A stretch of DNA of 64,000 bases from MFD04716-140 sp963703125 (GCA_963703125.1 OY969790.1:2728001-2792000), one strand, 5' to 3'; shown: positions 25,277-33,802, numbered from the stretch's first letter. Translations and numbers: made by a program. Notes: generated by a model not told the origin, from the letters alone.

Positions 25277-26830
25277 TTAGTTAAGGGTTTTTATTTTTAG
25301 GAAGGAGTAGTTGGCATTGTGTTCAACTTGTCCATCACTTATAAAACCAACACGCGGCGAATAGCCCCATTGAGGAATGAATGATGCGTCGAACCCATCA
25401 TTTGAACCGTCAATCGGTAAAGCTGTCCATTCTTTTTCATTTTCGGACCAATAAAATTTGTAGTAACGACCATCGGTACATTCATATTTTAGAAATATGG
25501 GACTGTCTATTTTTATGTTTTCTTTCAACACTATTTTTCGCGCTCCATTTTCAACCTTCATTATGATTACCGAGGATTCATTGACCAATAGGGCCAATGC
25601 ATTGTCTTGGTCGCTATACACCCCAATACCTGAATTTCCCTTTGAGGTTGACACTTGCGTGGTCAATGAATAGTCCCCTGCTTTTGGGCGTAGTCCTAAA
25701 AAATTGATTCCTTTATGACTTGTTGTAAGTATAAGGTTTTCACTAACAATTTTTGCTTGCGGTTTCGGTACATTTACGTCCCATTCCCAAAAGGAAAGAG
25801 ATTTTTCCGAAGTAAAATCTTCTTGCCAATTCACTTCTTTTTTCTGCGTGCTATTTTTAAAAGGAGTTGCGGCTTCTACAGATGGGGTGCTGCCATTCTT
25901 AAAATAAGGCCAATTCGTCTTTTTGTCCCAAATTATTTCATCCAACATACCCTGTCGGCCAATATATTCAAAATCTGCTGCGTTGTACGAATGGTACATG
26001 TAAAAGTCCCGATCTTCAGGCGTAGTCACCAATGTTCCATGGCCTGGACAACGCCAAGTTTCCCCTCCCTGTAAAACGGGATCGGGATATTGCTCCCATC
26101 CCGAGCGAAGGTTTTTTGAACGAGATACCATAACGCGATAATCACATTTGTTATCGCAACAGCCCCCAATGGAATACAATAAGTAGTAATAGCCATTTCT
26201 TTTCACAAGGCATTGGCCTTCATCCCCTGCACCGATCCAACCTTTGGTATGATCTGTGAGCGTCCAATGATTTCCAATCAAACTCAGTCCATCATCACTG
26301 AGTTCAGAGGCCAGGATTTCTATTTCACGGCCCTTGGTTAAGCCATAGGCCTTCCAGGTGATATACAGTTTCCCGTCATCATCTTTATAAATATAGGCGT
26401 CAATCGCTTCTTCGCCCCATTCAATGATAATGCCGTGGTCAGTGAATCCTGCATGAATATCTGTGGTTGTAGCAACACCAATACAAGCAATACGGTTGTC
26501 TTTTCGCTTTGTGGTATAGTATAAATAATAAGTACCATTATTATAGAATAGTTCGGGAGCCCAAAAGTCATCACTTGCCCATTCTGGTGGCTGGTTAAAA
26601 ACGGAGCTTATTCTAGTCCAATTAATTAGGTCCGAAGATTCATAAATCGGATAATTTGGCGCAAAATCGTTGCTGGTTCCCACCGCATAGTAGGTTTCCC
26701 CAATTCGTATAACGGAAGGGTCCGGGAAATCACCCGCAATAACCGGATTGTCATAAGTGCCCTCAGTTTTATTTTGGGAAATACCGGTCCAAAAGAATAA
26801 TAAGCAGATAAAAATTGGGAATAACTTCAT
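25277..26830 (-). CDS. Glycoside hydrolase family 43 enzyme, exported
   Basis: An exported glycosidase with a five-bladed propeller (about residues 25-320) and a C-terminal beta-sandwich (about 330-517). The three catalytic acids of GH43 are visible: Asp in DFPDPSVIR (base), Asp in EEAIDAYIYK (pKa modulator) and Glu in GAGDEGQCL (acid). The signal peptide MKLFPIFICLLFFWTGISQ makes ATG 26830 the preferred start; 26863 is an in-frame alternative. Family members cut alpha-L-arabinofuranosyl, beta-xylosyl or galactosyl linkages. No SusC/SusD, sensor or other glycosidase lies nearby, so it is not in a polysaccharide utilisation locus here. Confidence 0.9.
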   Translation of the reverse strand: MKLFPIFICLLFFWTGISQNKTEGTYDNPVIAGDFPDPSVIRIGETYYAVGTSNDFAPNYPIYESSDLINWTRISSVFNQPPEWASDDFWAPELFYNNGTYYLYYTTKRKDNRIACIGVATTTDIHAGFTDHGIIIEWGEEAIDAYIYKDDDGKLYITWKAYGLTKGREIEILASELSDDGLSLIGNHWTLTDHTKGWIGAGDEGQCLVKRNGYYYLLYSIGGCCDNKCDYRVMVSRSKNLRSGWEQYPDPVLQGGETWRCPGHGTLVTTPEDRDFYMYHSYNAADFEYIGRQGMLDEIIWDKKTNWPYFKNGSTPSVEAATPFKNSTQKKEVNWQEDFTSEKSLSFWEWDVNVPKPQAKIVSENLILTTSHKGINFLGLRPKAGDYSLTTQVSTSKGNSGIGVYSDQDNALALLVNESSVIIMKVENGARKIVLKENIKIDSPIFLKYECTDGRYYKFYWSENEKEWTALPIDGSNDGFDASFIPQWGYSPRVGFISDGQVEHNANYSFLKIKTLN

Positions 26831-26889
26831 AAAGATTGCATATTTCATGGGATTGGTTTTCATGATTGGATTTTATGTCCTCCTTGGTT

Positions 26890-27237
26890 CTAGTCATCTA
26901 TTTCTTCAATTTTTAGTAAATGCATCAATCTATGTGCAAATGGAGAAAAGAATATAGCCACAGTGCTTAAGAAAATCACACCACTAAAAAGGGCATAGGC
27001 AGAGGCGAATAATTTAGCCGAATTTGAGGACATTTCATTGACGGGTCCCATTCCTGTTAAAATCATTGCGGCATTATATATACTGTCAATCCATTCTAGC
27101 CCACCCAGGTATCGATAGCCTATGACCCCAATGCCCATTGAAAAAACCAGTAGGAATATTGAAAATACGGAATATTTGAAAACTCGTTTTGCGAATTCTT
27201 TAGGGGGCAAGATATTTTTGTTTTTTTGAACAGCCAT
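26890..27237 (-). CDS. Small two-helix, pore-loop-like membrane protein
   Basis: A 115-residue membrane protein with TM1 (about 20-42, VFKYSVFSIFLLVFSMGIGV), a re-entrant-like segment (WIDSIYNAAMILTGMGPVNE, about 52-71) and TM2 (about 78-100, FASAYALFSGVIFLSTVAIF). The layout is that of a 2TM potassium channel subunit, but the filter position reads TGMGPV rather than TVGYG. It may be a degenerate or differently selective channel. It lies just upstream of the GH43 gene on the same strand, about 60 bp from its start; any link is unclear. Confidence 0.65.
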   Translation of the reverse strand: MAVQKNKNILPPKEFAKRVFKYSVFSIFLLVFSMGIGVIGYRYLGGLEWIDSIYNAAMILTGMGPVNEMSSNSAKLFASAYALFSGVIFLSTVAIFFSPFAHRLMHLLKIEEIDD

Positions 27238-27389
27238 CTTATATAAAATAACATTAAAATCAATTGAATTACAAGTAAATAGTCCATCTAGTTCTGGTTC
27301 ACCAGTATGTTTCCCGAAAAATTGTTATTGACCTATTAAACATATCTGAGCATTTACCATATAGATGCCTTATGTAAATACTTTCTTTA

Positions 27390-28151
27390 TTATTGATTTA
27401 GTTTGGAATAATTTGATTTTTTTTTGTGAGCACACCTCCTTTTTGCTCTAATCAGGCGAAATTTTACGTCATCAAACAAAAGGCTGATCAATAAAATAAG
27501 GGCCCCCACGATTAAAGTATTCAGTTGGAGTCCCATTTTTGAATAAAAAAACCCTCCTGTTATGCCCCCAAGAAAGAAAAAACCAATGATATAACTTCTG
27601 AGTTTGATGGTTGCAATTATATTTTCTGTGTTGGGATGTGTCTTTGGAAAAAAAAGTTGTGATAACTCTATCCCCAAATCTGTAAACAATCCAGTTAAAT
27701 GTGTTGTTCTCACTACTGCATTGGATATTTTGGTGACATACGAGTTTTGAAGGCCCATCGCAAATAGGAGGGCACAGGCGATCAAATCGTAGGAGGAAAG
27801 ATTCGAAAGGTCCCCAAAAAGGGCAATTCCTAATAGAATTAGCGATTCAATAACAATGGGAACAACAAAGACATTCAACTTTCTATTATTTCTAAACAAC
27901 TCGATCAAGAAACTAGATGAAAATGAACCGAACAAAAAGGATAAAATATATATCAAGTAAATGGTTCCCTTCCAAAATTCAAACTCATGTACATCATTCA
28001 TAAAAAGCGCAAAATGACCTGTAACGTTTGAAGTAAGCTGTTTAATAGACAAAAATCCGGTAACATTTACAATTCCTGCGACAAATGATAGAACTATCGC
28101 AATTTTTAGATTGTGCTTTTTAGTTCTACTCTTACCTTGATGTCTAAACAT
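27390..28151 (-). CDS. YoaK family membrane protein (DUF1275)
   Basis: A 253-residue protein with about six membrane helices. The N-terminal block AIVLSFVAGIVNVTGFLS...LTSNVTGHFA is the DUF1275 signature, and AMGLQNSYVTKISNAVVRTTHLTG follows near residue 140. The family is often annotated as a small membrane transporter, but its substrate is not established. It ends in a basic cytoplasmic tail (RAKRRCAHKKK). It appears monocistronic. Confidence 0.88.
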   Translation of the reverse strand: MFRHQGKSRTKKHNLKIAIVLSFVAGIVNVTGFLSIKQLTSNVTGHFALFMNDVHEFEFWKGTIYLIYILSFLFGSFSSSFLIELFRNNRKLNVFVVPIVIESLILLGIALFGDLSNLSSYDLIACALLFAMGLQNSYVTKISNAVVRTTHLTGLFTDLGIELSQLFFPKTHPNTENIIATIKLRSYIIGFFFLGGITGGFFYSKMGLQLNTLIVGALILLISLLFDDVKFRLIRAKRRCAHKKKSNYSKLNQ

Positions 28152-28335
28152 ATCTTAAATTGAAAAGAATAGAATATGTTACCTTGGGCTCGCCTTATCA
28201 TAACATCTACTAAAGTTAGTAAATGAGTGTGATCCTGAAGGATTTTTGACCAAATACTATAATTTTTGGGTCCATAATGATTTTTCAAGTTCCATCAATT
28301 ACCCTTATAAAAAAACAGGAAAATTTTTAATAAAA

Positions 28336-28362
28336 AACCCTCTCGATAAAATCGAGAGGGTT
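28336..28362 (-). terminator. Terminator of ilvE
   Basis: A perfect 12-bp stem, AACCCTCTCGAT (28336-28347) and ATCGAGAGGGTT (28351-28362), with an AAA loop, lies 42 bp after the ilvE stop. On the minus strand it runs into TTTTATTAAAAATTTT. It is one of the strongest hairpins in the window. Confidence 0.88.
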
Positions 28363-28403
28363 GATTTATTTTCTGTTATTACCAATTTTGAAGGCATATT
28401 TTC

Positions 28404-29468
28404 TTAAACCTTAAATCGCCATCCAAAAGGATCGGCTGCCCGGTTGAACTGTATGTCGGTAATTCGTTTTTTCAATCGCGATGCAAAACTATTTGACAAA
28501 TCTGGAAGGTCGTAGTCGGCTTCTCGATATCCAAAGGCCGAAATAGGCGAAACTACTGCGGCGGTACCCGCGCCGAACATTTCCTTAAGACTTCCATTTT
28601 TGGCGGCTTCTACAACCTCGGTCACAGTTATTTTTCTAACTTCTGTCTTGATTCCTTCATCTTTTGCAATATCCAAAATACTTTTTCGGGTAATTCCATC
28701 AAGTATTCGGTCACCTGTAGGGCCGGTAATCAACGTATCGTTGATCCGAACAAATATGTTCATTGCCCCGGCTTCTTCAATAAATTCGTGGGCGTTGTCA
28801 TCGGTCCAAATAACTTGATTGTATCCTTTTTCTATAGCAAGTTGAGTGGGGTAAAATTGCCCTGCATAATTACCACCTGCTTTGGCATAACCCACACCGC
28901 CATTTGCGGATCGGGAATATTTTTCTTCTATCAACACCTTCACCTTACCTGCAAAATAGGCCCCTGAAGGCGCGCAGGCAATCATGAACTTGTACTCATC
29001 GGCCGGCGATGCATGAAATCCTTTGCCAGATGCGAACATAAAAGGTCTTATGTACATGGAACTTCCCGGAGTTTTGGGTATCCAAGATTCCTCTAATCTT
29101 AAAAGTGTGGTGAGCCCATCCATAAAATATTCCTCTGGTATTTCTGGCATTGCCAATCGCTTTGCAGAAATATTCAAACGTTTATGGTTGTCAAGCGGTC
29201 TAAATAACCAAATGTCATCGTTCTCATCCTTATAAGCCTTCATGCCTTCGAAAATAGATTGTCCGTAATGGAATATCTTTGATGATGGATCTAGGCTAAT
29301 GGGCTGATAAGGAACAATTTGCGGTGCTTCCCAAGCGCCATTTTTATAATTACATACCAGCATATGATCCGTAAAAACACTACCAAAGGCAAGATTATCA
29401 AAATCAACTTGATCAATTTTTGATTTTTGAGTCCTTTCGACTGCAATTTTTGTAAGGGTATTGTTCAT
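28404..29468 (-). CDS. ilvE: Branched-chain amino acid aminotransferase
   Basis: PLP-dependent class IV transaminase that interconverts valine, leucine and isoleucine with their 2-oxo acids. At 354 residues it is the longer BCAT group (about 350) rather than the 310-residue E. coli type. The PLP-lysine region GYAKAGGNYAGQFYPTQLA is near residue 200, and EEAGAMNIFVRIND near residue 235 binds cofactor and substrate. It is cytoplasmic. It is divergent from the DUF4920 gene and ends in a strong terminator. Identification is firm. Confidence 0.96.
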   Translation of the reverse strand: MNNTLTKIAVERTQKSKIDQVDFDNLAFGSVFTDHMLVCNYKNGAWEAPQIVPYQPISLDPSSKIFHYGQSIFEGMKAYKDENDDIWLFRPLDNHKRLNISAKRLAMPEIPEEYFMDGLTTLLRLEESWIPKTPGSSMYIRPFMFASGKGFHASPADEYKFMIACAPSGAYFAGKVKVLIEEKYSRSANGGVGYAKAGGNYAGQFYPTQLAIEKGYNQVIWTDDNAHEFIEEAGAMNIFVRINDTLITGPTGDRILDGITRKSILDIAKDEGIKTEVRKITVTEVVEAAKNGSLKEMFGAGTAAVVSPISAFGYREADYDLPDLSNSFASRLKKRITDIQFNRAADPFGWRFKV

Positions 29469-29587
29469 AATTCTCGATATTTCAAGAAAGTTTATTTAAA
29501 GTAAAATTAATTAATTATGAGAAGGAATTCTTCTTTTTTTGAGCAAATTTGACCAGCTTTGTAGCATTGATTCAAGATTTAATAATT

Positions 29588-30091
29588 ATGGAACGTTTTA
29601 ACATTTTACTTGTATTGTTGGTGGTTTTGGTGAGCTGTAAGGACCAGGAAACCTCTAATTCTATTGATAAAGACGAAGATATCACAACGCAGTATTCCAC
29701 TTTTGGAGAAAATATTGGGGTTAAGGGTAACATTTCTGCAAAGGAAATGACAGAAGCTTATTCGAAAATGAGTTTTATGGACACGGTTCAGGTAAAATTT
29801 AAAGCAAAGGTATTGGATGTCTGCAAAGCAAAAGGATGTTGGATGAAGCTTCAATTGGAGAATGGTCAGGAAACCATGGTAAAATTCAAGGATTACGGAT
29901 TTTTCGTTCCTATGGATATTACTGGTAAAGAGGTTATAGTAAATGGAATTGCTTTTGTGGAGGAAATGAATGTAGACGACCAGAGGCATTACGCCAAGGA
30001 TGGGGGTAAATCCGATGGAGAAATTGCACAAATAGTACTTCCCAAAAAATCATTTGGCTTCGAGGCCGATGGAGTTTTGTTAAAAAACTAA
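29588..30091 (+). CDS. DUF4920 lipoprotein
   Basis: A 167-residue lipoprotein: MERFNILLVLLVVLVSC with the lipidation cysteine at 17. The body contains an OB-like core with VKFKAKVLDVCKAKGCWMKLQLE (a CxxxxCW pair) and VKFKDYGFFVPMDITGKEVIV, which are hallmarks of DUF4920. The start is set at ATG 29588 because it opens the signal; an upstream in-frame start at 29549 adds non-signal sequence. It is 1 bp before mnmD, so the two are probably co-transcribed. Function of the family is unknown. Confidence 0.9.
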   Translation: MERFNILLVLLVVLVSCKDQETSNSIDKDEDITTQYSTFGENIGVKGNISAKEMTEAYSKMSFMDTVQVKFKAKVLDVCKAKGCWMKLQLENGQETMVKFKDYGFFVPMDITGKEVIVNGIAFVEEMNVDDQRHYAKDGGKSDGEIAQIVLPKKSFGFEADGVLLKN

Positions 30092-30092
30092 C

Positions 30093-30755
30093 TTGGAAAG
30101 AGAAATAATTATAACTGCGGATGGCTCCAAGACGATCCAAATAAAGGAATGGGGGGAACAATATCATTCATTGCATGGAGCAATTCAAGAAGCGTATCAT
30201 GTATTCATCAAAAACGGACTATCACTTTATAAGGATAGAACGCTCTCTATTCTGGAAATAGGCTTCGGGACTGGTCTAAATTCTTTGATTACCTTATTGG
30301 AATCCCCCAAATTAAATCTGGATATTGACTATACAGGGGTTGAGAAATACCCGGTTACGAATGAAGAAGTTGGTTCCCTTGACTACATATTGGCATTAAA
30401 CGCCGAGATGCGTGCAAGGGATTTTACGCGTATGCACCAATCTGAATGGGGCGCGGACATACCAATAGCCCCAAACTTTCAACTGCGTAAGGAACTTAAA
30501 GACTTTAAAGAGTTAAATTACATGGAGATTTTTGATTTAATTTATTTTGATGCCTTTGGTGCGAGGGTGCAACCTGAACTTTGGACTGAGCAAATATTTT
30601 CCAAAATGTTCAAGGCTCTTAAGAAAGGTGGGGTGCTTGTGACTTATGCTGCTAATGGCGGTGCAAGACGGGCAATGCAGGCCGTAGGTTTTACGGTTGA
30701 AAGACTTCCAGGCCCTCCTGGCAAGCGTGAAATGCTCAGGGGCCGAAAAATTTAG
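30093..30755 (+). CDS. mnmD: tRNA 5-methylaminomethyl-2-thiouridine methyltransferase domain protein (MnmD)
   Basis: A 220-residue SAM-dependent methyltransferase completing mnm5s2U at the wobble position of certain tRNAs. It has the MnmD/DUF752 pattern: HSLHGAIQEAYHVFIKNGL near residue 26, SAM motif LEIGFGTGLNSL near residue 52, YFDAFGARVQPELWT near residue 150 and VTYAANGGARRAMQAVGF near residue 190. It is the stand-alone form, without the MnmC oxidase domain found in E. coli. The start is TTG at 30093, 1 bp after the stop of the preceding gene. Confidence 0.92.
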   Translation: MEREIIITADGSKTIQIKEWGEQYHSLHGAIQEAYHVFIKNGLSLYKDRTLSILEIGFGTGLNSLITLLESPKLNLDIDYTGVEKYPVTNEEVGSLDYILALNAEMRARDFTRMHQSEWGADIPIAPNFQLRKELKDFKELNYMEIFDLIYFDAFGARVQPELWTEQIFSKMFKALKKGGVLVTYAANGGARRAMQAVGFTVERLPGPPGKREMLRGRKI

Positions 30756-30868
30756 ACTGAATATAATGAGGGTAAGGCAGCCATATTATTAACTTTTATT
30801 TTTAACAAGGGTTTAAGTAACACTGTTAAATCCAAATTAAATGTAATATGTCGACTATCAAAATCCCA

Positions 30869-30876
30869 TACCTTTG
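30869..30876 (+). promoter_or_regulatory. -7 promoter box directly before the TIGR01777 gene
   Basis: TACCTTTG matches TAnnTTTG and ends only 4 bp before the ATG at 30881. Transcription starting about 7 bp after the box would give a message with almost no leader. Confidence 0.5.
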
Positions 30877-30880
30877 ATTC

Positions 30881-31843
30881 ATGAAGGTGTTAATTACGGG
30901 TGCTACTGGTTTAATAGGTTCGGAGATCGTTGAATTGTGCCACAGGAAAAATATTGTGGTGCATTATTTGACCACTCGAGGGGATAAAATTGTTTCTGAA
31001 GATAATTTTAAGGGATTTTTGTGGAATCCTAATAATAACCAAATTGATTTGGAATGTTTCAAAGGAGTCACTGCGATTATCAATTTGGCAGGATCTAGCA
31101 TTTCCAAAAGATGGACCGAGAATTATAAAAAAGAAATTCTTTCCAGCAGAATTAACTCATTAAGAACCCTTTACAATGCCTTGCAAAAGGTAGAACATAA
31201 AAACATTAAATCATTTGTTTCCGCCTCCGCTATTGGGATTTATCCTAATTCTGCCGACTCCTTATATATTGAGGACGAACCAAGTGTTGATGACAGTTTT
31301 TTAGGAAATGTTGTTAGGCAATGGGAAAATGAAGTCGATAATTTTTACAAACTGAAGTTTAAAGTGGCCAAAATACGAATAGGACTCGTAATGTCCTCAA
31401 AAGGTGGTGCTCTTGTTGAAATGGCCAAACCTATCAAAAACTACCTAGGTTCTGCTTTTGGAAGTGGCGAACAATGGCAGTCATGGATTCATATTAATGA
31501 TTTGGCGCGTATTGTTTTATTCACAATAGAAAATGAACTTGATGGTGTTTATAACGGTGTTGCCCCAAACCCGGTCACAAATACTAAATTGGTCAAGGAG
31601 TTAGCCAAAGCATTGAACAAACCTTTAATTCTACCAAATATCCCCAAGTTCCCAATGAAGCTAATATTGGGAGAAATGGCGTATCTTCTATTTGTCAGTC
31701 AAAGGGTGAGCAGTAAAAAAATCGAGGAAGAAGGTTTTACTTTCAATTATCAAAACATTTGCAAGGCTCTAGATGGTATTTATAATCAAACTGAAGAAAC
31801 AGATTTGATAGATTCATTGTACAAAAGTGAATACATCTCATAA
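30881..31843 (+). CDS. TIGR01777 family NAD(P)-binding oxidoreductase/epimerase
   Basis: A 320-residue atypical extended SDR. The Rossmann motif GATGLIGSEIV starts at residue 7, INLAGSSISKRWTENYKKEI near residue 70 is the family signature, and SAIGIYPNS near residue 120 carries the active-site tyrosine region. The last 50 residues fit DUF1731 (LGEMAYLLFVSQRVSSKKIEEEGF). The substrate of the family is not known. ATG 30881 is supported because it opens the first Rossmann strand; the promoter box is so close that the message may be leaderless. A terminator follows. Confidence 0.92.
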   Translation: MKVLITGATGLIGSEIVELCHRKNIVVHYLTTRGDKIVSEDNFKGFLWNPNNNQIDLECFKGVTAIINLAGSSISKRWTENYKKEILSSRINSLRTLYNALQKVEHKNIKSFVSASAIGIYPNSADSLYIEDEPSVDDSFLGNVVRQWENEVDNFYKLKFKVAKIRIGLVMSSKGGALVEMAKPIKNYLGSAFGSGEQWQSWIHINDLARIVLFTIENELDGVYNGVAPNPVTNTKLVKELAKALNKPLILPNIPKFPMKLILGEMAYLLFVSQRVSSKKIEEEGFTFNYQNICKALDGIYNQTEETDLIDSLYKSEYIS

Positions 31844-31867
31844 TACCTGAGGCTAGATTTAAGAAGT

Positions 31868-31893
31868 AAAACACCTATTTTATTGGGTGTTTT
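31868..31893 (+). terminator. Rho-independent terminator
   Basis: Stem AACACC (31870-31875) and GGTGTT (31886-31891), extended by T-G and A-T pairs, followed on the + strand by a run of T. It ends the TIGR01777 gene and insulates grpE. Confidence 0.8.
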
Positions 31894-31927
31894 TTTTATT
31901 TATTGAGGTGTGAGACCATAACTTCCG

Positions 31928-31943
31928 TGACATTTTGACATTT
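31928..31943 (+). promoter_or_regulatory. Tandem TGACATTT repeat upstream of grpE
   Basis: TGACATTT occurs twice in direct succession (31928-31935, 31936-31943), ending 9 bp before the sigma-54 -24 element. It may bind a regulator, or serve as an alternative promoter determinant. The exact 8-bp phase is not explained by coding. Confidence 0.4.
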
Positions 31944-31952
31944 TTAAAGAAT

Positions 31953-31968
31953 TGGCAGTACTTTTGCC
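31953..31968 (+). promoter_or_regulatory. Sigma-54 (-24/-12) promoter of grpE-dnaJ
   Basis: TGGCA begins at 31953 and TTTGCC ends at 31968. The invariant GG (31954-31955) and GC (31966-31967) are separated by exactly 10 bp, as sigma-54 requires. Transcription would start near 31979, 23 bp before the grpE ATG. No competing TAnnTTTG box is evident in this gap. Confidence 0.6.
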
Positions 31969-32001
31969 ATCTTAGAAATCAGATTTAAATTGTAACTGTA
32001 C

Positions 32002-32553
32002 ATGAGCGAGAAAGATAAACCCGAGTTTGATGAAGTATTTCCTGAAGAACGGGAAGAAAACCTAGACCAGATGGAAGAAAATCAAGAGAAGAATGAAGTA
32101 CTTGATATAGAAGATGGCCTTCGGGAAGAATTGGCAAAGGAAAAAGATAAATTTTTACGGCTTTTTGCCGAGTTTGAGAATTATAAAAAACGTACCTCCA
32201 AGGAGCGAATGGAATTGTTCAGGACAGCCGGTCAAGAAGTCATTGTGGCACTATTGCCCGTTTTGGACGACTTTGAAAGGGCATTGAAAGAGCTTTCGAA
32301 ATCTGAAGATAATGAGCTTTTTAAAGGGGTGGAACTTATACGCGTCAAATTTAGGGAAACATTGAACTCTAAAGGTCTTCAAGAGGTAGATACAAAAGCA
32401 GGCGATGCCTTTGATGCAGAGGTGCATGACGCAATTACCCAAATTCCGGCACCTAATAAAAAACTTAAGGGGAAAATCATTGATGTCATTGAAAGGGGAT
32501 ACAGGTTGGGTGATAAGATTATAAGACATCCTAAGGTTGTGGTAGGGAATTAA
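32002..32553 (+). CDS. grpE: Nucleotide exchange factor GrpE
   Basis: Releases ADP from DnaK during the chaperone cycle. A 183-residue protein with an acidic N-terminal tail (residues 1-35), a long coiled coil (LREELAKEKDKFLRLFAEFENYKKR) and the C-terminal beta domain with VHDAITQIP and VIERGYRLGDKIIRHPKVVV, the GrpE signature. It is 9 bp upstream of the dnaJ ATG and forms an operon with it; dnaK is not in the window. The upstream DNA shows a sigma-54 type promoter, unusual for heat-shock genes outside this phylum. Confidence 0.96.
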   Translation: MSEKDKPEFDEVFPEEREENLDQMEENQEKNEVLDIEDGLREELAKEKDKFLRLFAEFENYKKRTSKERMELFRTAGQEVIVALLPVLDDFERALKELSKSEDNELFKGVELIRVKFRETLNSKGLQEVDTKAGDAFDAEVHDAITQIPAPNKKLKGKIIDVIERGYRLGDKIIRHPKVVVGN

Positions 32554-32562
32554 AAATTGGAC

Positions 32563-33684
32563 ATGAAGGAAGATTATTATGAAATATTGGGCATTACCAA
32601 AAATGCCACAGCTGCGGAAATAAAGAAAGCTTATAGGAAAAAGGCTTTGGAATATCATCCTGATAAGAACCCAGGAGATTCCAAGGCCGAAGAAAGATTC
32701 AAAAAAGCGGCGGAGGCCTACGAAATATTAAGTAATTCCGATAAAAAAGCAAGATATGACCAGTTTGGCCATGCTGCCTTTGAAGGTGGTGGTGGTTTTA
32801 GTGGCGGTGGTATGAACATGGAAGATATCTTTAGCCAATTTGGCGATATTTTCGGAGGTGCTTTTGGTGGTGGAGGTTTTAGTGGTTTTAGCGGATTTGG
32901 AGGCGGTGGCCAGTCGAGGGTAAAAGGTAGCAATCTCAGAATACGTGTCAGTCTTACGTTGGATGAAGTGGCAAATGGTGTTGAAAAGAAGGTAAAAGTC
33001 CGTAGAAAAGTTCAAGCGGAAGGGGTCACCTATAAAACCTGCGGCACTTGCGGAGGTAGAGGACAGGTGACTAAGATTACGAACACAATTTTGGGAAGAA
33101 TGCAGACTGCGGCCACATGTAGCACCTGTGGGGGAAGTGGGCAAATTTTAGATAAAAGACCCCATGACGCTGACGCAAATGGATTAAAAATTGCCGAAGA
33201 AACCGTTTCCATTAAAATACCTGCCGGAGTAGAGGATGGAATGCAGTTAAAAGTCCCAAATAAAGGGAATGACGCTCCTGGGAACGGAATTCCGGGAGAT
33301 TTGATCGTGGCCATTGAGACCAAAGATCACGAAACCCTCAAAAGAGAAGGGGACAACCTGCATTATGATCTTTACATTAGTATCTCAGAGGCCGTATTGG
33401 GAACATCCAAAGAAATCGATGCTGTTGGCGGTAAAGTTCGTATTAAATTGGAGCAAGGTATTCAATCGGGAAAAATTTTAAGATTACGAGGCAAAGGTAT
33501 TTCAAGTATCAATGGTTATGGTAGTGGAGATCTCTTGGTTCATGTAAATGTTTGGACGCCTAAGGAGTTAAACAAGGAGCAAAAAGATTTCTTCGAAAAA
33601 ATGAACGGGGATTCCAATTTTGAGCCAAAACCTGAAAAATCGGACAAGTCATTTTTTGAAAAAGTGAAGGATATGTTCTCCTAA
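32563..33684 (+). CDS. dnaJ: Chaperone DnaJ with reduced zinc finger
   Basis: Hsp40 co-chaperone that stimulates DnaK ATPase. The J domain (residues 1-70) has the HPD motif in YHPDKNPGD; a Gly/Phe-rich linker follows (about 75-125). The central region has only two CxxCxGxG motifs (CGTCGGRG and CSTCGGSG, about residues 160-195) instead of the usual four, so one zinc site is predicted. C-terminal substrate domains run to residue 373. ATG 32563 is preferred over TTG 32557. It is co-transcribed with grpE and followed by two hairpins. The missing zinc site appears common in flavobacterial DnaJ, from memory. Confidence 0.95.
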   Translation: MKEDYYEILGITKNATAAEIKKAYRKKALEYHPDKNPGDSKAEERFKKAAEAYEILSNSDKKARYDQFGHAAFEGGGGFSGGGMNMEDIFSQFGDIFGGAFGGGGFSGFSGFGGGGQSRVKGSNLRIRVSLTLDEVANGVEKKVKVRRKVQAEGVTYKTCGTCGGRGQVTKITNTILGRMQTAATCSTCGGSGQILDKRPHDADANGLKIAEETVSIKIPAGVEDGMQLKVPNKGNDAPGNGIPGDLIVAIETKDHETLKREGDNLHYDLYISISEAVLGTSKEIDAVGGKVRIKLEQGIQSGKILRLRGKGISSINGYGSGDLLVHVNVWTPKELNKEQKDFFEKMNGDSNFEPKPEKSDKSFFEKVKDMFS

Positions 33685-33730
33685 TCGAGATTTAATTGGC
33701 TTTTTAAATAAAAAACGTATATTTGGATTG

Positions 33731-33748
33731 ATGTTGGGCAACCAACAT
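33731..33748 (+). terminator. Hairpin after dnaJ, first
   Basis: Stem ATGTTGG (33731-33737) and CCAACAT (33742-33748) with a GCAA tetraloop, followed by TAATTTTCTTTTTC. It lies 46 bp after the dnaJ stop. Confidence 0.65.
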
Positions 33749-33776
33749 TAATTTTCTTTTTCATAGCAATTTTTTT

Positions 33777-33802
33777 CCCATCCTTGATTTATTAAGGGTG
33801 GG
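33777..33802 (+). terminator. Rho-independent terminator after dnaJ, second
   Basis: Stem CCCATCCTT (33777-33785) and AAGGGTGGG (33794-33802), with one T-G pair, followed by TTTTGTTTTTT. With the preceding hairpin it forms a double stop for grpE-dnaJ. Confidence 0.8.

Noticed and set aside
25204..25280. 25-residue frame downstream of the NTP-pyrophosphatase gene
   Set aside because: Short, ordinary composition, runs into the convergent GH43 gene; nothing supports it as real.
32718..33323. Long antisense frames opposite dnaJ
   Set aside because: These proline- and serine-rich frames mirror the glycine-rich and cysteine-rich codons of dnaJ; they have no start signals or domain features.
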